This document shows, in pieces, positions 6,052 through 7,647 of a stretch of 7,647 bases of DNA. The stretch covers positions 1-7,647 of the forward strand of contig WTBG01000163.1 in assembly GCA_013139225.1 (NCBI GenBank), read 5' to 3'. The translations under genes and the position numbers were made by a program. The first letter of the stretch is position 1, and every line of letters starts with the position of its first letter. This DNA comes from Deltaproteobacteria bacterium. Lineage in GTDB: Bacteria > Desulfobacterota > WTBG01. Under the pieces are notes generated by a model that saw only the letters and a list, made by a program, of their open reading frames with translations, had not been told where the DNA came from and did no database searches.

Positions 6052-7541
6052 TTCTAAAACAACCCGTAGAGCTTTTTTTGATTGTACTACTTGTCTTTTT
6101 CCCCTGGCAAAGGGAATGCCTCGCCAGTGAGGTTGTTAATCCGCACTGGACAGGGAAGCACTGCATAGAATGTCATACTACTGAAAAAGGGGGAGTGCCA
6201 AAATTTGATGGCGACTACATAAAACTCTGTAACAGGTGTCATCAAAGTGAATTTGCCCGCACAGACATTCATCCTGTTGCTGTTGAACTCACCGATGCCA
6301 TGAAGAAAAAGATTCCATCTGGATGGCCATTACAAGAGGGGAAAGTCACCTGCCTCACCTGTCACGATGTAATAATCCAGATGAGAGAGAATGCCCCCCT
6401 GAAAATAATGAATCCGCTATTTTTGCGTGGAGTACCATACGAATCGATAAATGACTTCTGTTTCACCTGCCACCAAAGAGATAGTTATCAGAAGGTTAAT
6501 CCCCATCTACAGTTAGATGAGGCAGGCAACATCATTGAAGAACGCTGTCTTTTATGCCATCAATCTACCCCCGACCCCTGGCAGGCACAAAGCATAGCAG
6601 ATGTCACTTTCAAGAGCAAACGAGCTGTGCTATGTGAAAGTTGTCATGGAGATAAACGGAACGTCCATCCCGCACGGGTTGATCATCTGGTGACGATGAC
6701 GGATGCTATGGAGGAGGCACTTCACGCTCAGTTCACAAGCCGTGGTGTTTACCTTCCCCTTTACAATGATGTCATTTTTTGTGGAACCTGTCACAACCCG
6801 CATCAAAAAGGCGTTATTCAAAGAAAAGAGGCAGTCGCAGGGGCTGGTGAAAGGTATTTTCTGCGACTTAACGGAGGAAAAGAACTCTGTCTTGTCTGCC
6901 ACCACGACAAGCGAATAAAAAAACAGAAAGAAAGGAAAGTTCAGAAAACACAGATTCCTCGCCTGCCTGATCAGGAAGATATTGTACAGCACAAACCATT
7001 AAGTGAACAAAGATGCAAGGCATGTCATGCCATAACCGCTGAAAAAAGAGATGCGCCGGAAGCACTGTTTCTCTGTTTTAGAGAGGGGTGTCATAAAACC
7101 GATATCATCGAAAACACATTTGTTCACAAAGAATTTGTGCTTCAAAACTGCACGTTCTGCCATGACCCCCATAGTTCTGCCAATGAAAATCTTCTCACAA
7201 AGGATGGGGACCTGCTGTGCTCCACCTGCCATCCACTTATAAGGGATAAAAATGGAAAAACTTTAGAGAAAAATCACAATGAATTTTTCTATCCGTTTGT
7301 AGCAACCCTTGCTCTTCCATCCGAGAAGGAGTGCAGCTTTTGTCACAGCCCTAAACACAAAAAAGAGCTATATCAGATCAGCACAGAACTGTGCTCAGAG
7401 TGCCACCTCTATCTCAGACAGACGGTATCGCAGAATACCCATCTAGAGTTTAAGGAGAAAACCTGTTCTGCCTGCCACGACCCTCACTCGGCACCATTTC
7501 AATATCAACTTAAAGAACCACCAGAAACATATATCCAGTAA
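6048..7541 (+). CDS. exported 15-heme cytochrome c (paired CxxCH repeats)
   Basis: A 497-residue protein with a signal peptide (1-26, cut after CLA). It has fourteen CxxCH sites (39, 61, 102, 138, 167, 196, 245, 281, 323, 368, 391, 429, 449, 473) and one CX4CH site at 343 (CFREGCH), giving 15 predicted hemes at about one per 33 residues. Doubled pairs include 245/281, 368/391 and 429/449, with CGTCHNPH, CTFCHDPH and CSACHDPH as the PH-type members. A lysine-rich linker (about 288-303) splits it into an N-terminal eight-heme half and a C-terminal seven-heme half. The CX4CH site lies in the C-terminal half and resembles the one in the b/c fusion of this operon. The start overlaps the previous stop by four bases (ATGA), and no Shine-Dalgarno is visible, so coupled translation is likely. 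It is last in the operon. Electron carrier by inference; the acceptor is unknown. Confidence 0.92.
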   Translation: MILKQPVELFLIVLLVFFPWQRECLASEVVNPHWTGKHCIECHTTEKGGVPKFDGDYIKLCNRCHQSEFARTDIHPVAVELTDAMKKKIPSGWPLQEGKVTCLTCHDVIIQMRENAPLKIMNPLFLRGVPYESINDFCFTCHQRDSYQKVNPHLQLDEAGNIIEERCLLCHQSTPDPWQAQSIADVTFKSKRAVLCESCHGDKRNVHPARVDHLVTMTDAMEEALHAQFTSRGVYLPLYNDVIFCGTCHNPHQKGVIQRKEAVAGAGERYFLRLNGGKELCLVCHHDKRIKKQKERKVQKTQIPRLPDQEDIVQHKPLSEQRCKACHAITAEKRDAPEALFLCFREGCHKTDIIENTFVHKEFVLQNCTFCHDPHSSANENLLTKDGDLLCSTCHPLIRDKNGKTLEKNHNEFFYPFVATLALPSEKECSFCHSPKHKKELYQISTELCSECHLYLRQTVSQNTHLEFKEKTCSACHDPHSAPFQYQLKEPPETYIQ

Positions 7542-7546
7542 TGGTG

Positions 7547-7581
7547 TGCGCGTATGAGGTATTATAGTAAGCGCAGTTTTT
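7547..7581 (+). terminator. weak candidate intrinsic terminator after the operon
   Basis: TGCGC at 7547-7551 can pair with GCGCA at 7571-7575. A 1x1 mismatch and a short inner TA/TA helix (7553-7554 with 7568-7569) may extend the stem, and GTTTTT follows at 7576-7581. The GC stem is only 5 bp and the loop is large, so folding is marginal. The location, just after the last stop codon, is the main support. Confidence 0.35.
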
Positions 7582-7606
7582 AGTATATAAACCCAGATTT
7601 TGCAAT

Positions 7607-7628
7607 TAACCACAGAGTGCACAGAGAA
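7607..7628. repeat. short direct repeat of CACAGAG
   Basis: CACAGAG occurs at 7611-7617 and again at 7620-7626, a 9-base period, preceded by TTAAC. Similar CCACAGAG-type strings recur between genes in several bacterial genomes (general knowledge, not checked here), so this may be the edge of a dispersed intergenic repeat that continues past the window. Confidence 0.4.
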
Positions 7629-7647
7629 ATTCATTCTCAAATCAATA

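Noticed and set aside
6630..6992. 120-codon open frame on the - strand
   Set aside because: Its hydrophobic look comes from the complement of the lysine-rich and heme-rich coding sequence of the 15-heme gene; no start signal or domain is seen.
7542..7647. CRISPR or tRNA in the non-coding tail
   Set aside because: Only two copies of a 7-base repeat are present, with no spacer structure, and no cloverleaf could be drawn.

Overview
The window holds six genes on the + strand and none on the - strand. Five of them (823..7541) form a very compact operon-like block dominated by multiheme c-type cytochromes; the sixth, at the left edge, is the 3' part of a lipoprotein gene. GC content looks moderate (roughly mid-40s by eye). 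Most starts with visible leaders carry good Shine-Dalgarno sequences. The density of heme proteins and the fused cytochrome b/c subunit suggest an anaerobic, respiratory, metal- or electrode-reducing or syntrophic bacterium, most likely Desulfobacterota/Geobacter-like. That taxonomic guess is inference only; no marker gene is present.

Layout: (1) 1..749, a probable lipoprotein with an FGE-sulfatase (SUMF1-type) fold that lacks the catalytic cysteines, running off the left edge. (2) 750..822, a 73-base gap with candidate promoters and a perfect 6-bp inverted repeat. (3) 823..1785, a secreted six-bladed NHL beta-propeller. (4) 1785..3656, an octaheme periplasmic cytochrome c domain fused to a five-helix membrane cytochrome b domain, resembling the CbcL type of menaquinol-oxidising inner-membrane cytochrome. 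(5) 3646..4467, a membrane-anchored triheme cytochrome c. (6) 4477..6051, an exported 12-heme cytochrome c. (7) 6048..7541, an exported 15-heme cytochrome c. (8) 7542..7647, a non-coding tail with a weak terminator-like hairpin and a short CACAGAG direct repeat.

Working model (inference): the b-type domain takes electrons from the quinol pool in the inner membrane and passes them to its own eight c-hemes. The anchored triheme protein may be a partner or exit subunit. The 12- and 15-heme proteins would carry electrons across or beyond the periplasm. The NHL propeller would act as a scaffold or docking subunit. Together the four cytochromes carry 38 predicted c-type hemes (8+3+12+15) plus probably two b hemes. 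No outer-membrane beta-barrel porin, terminal reductase or catalytic dehydrogenase is encoded here, so the set looks like an electron-transfer chain rather than an enzyme with its own substrate. Nothing in the sequence says what the final acceptor or donor is.
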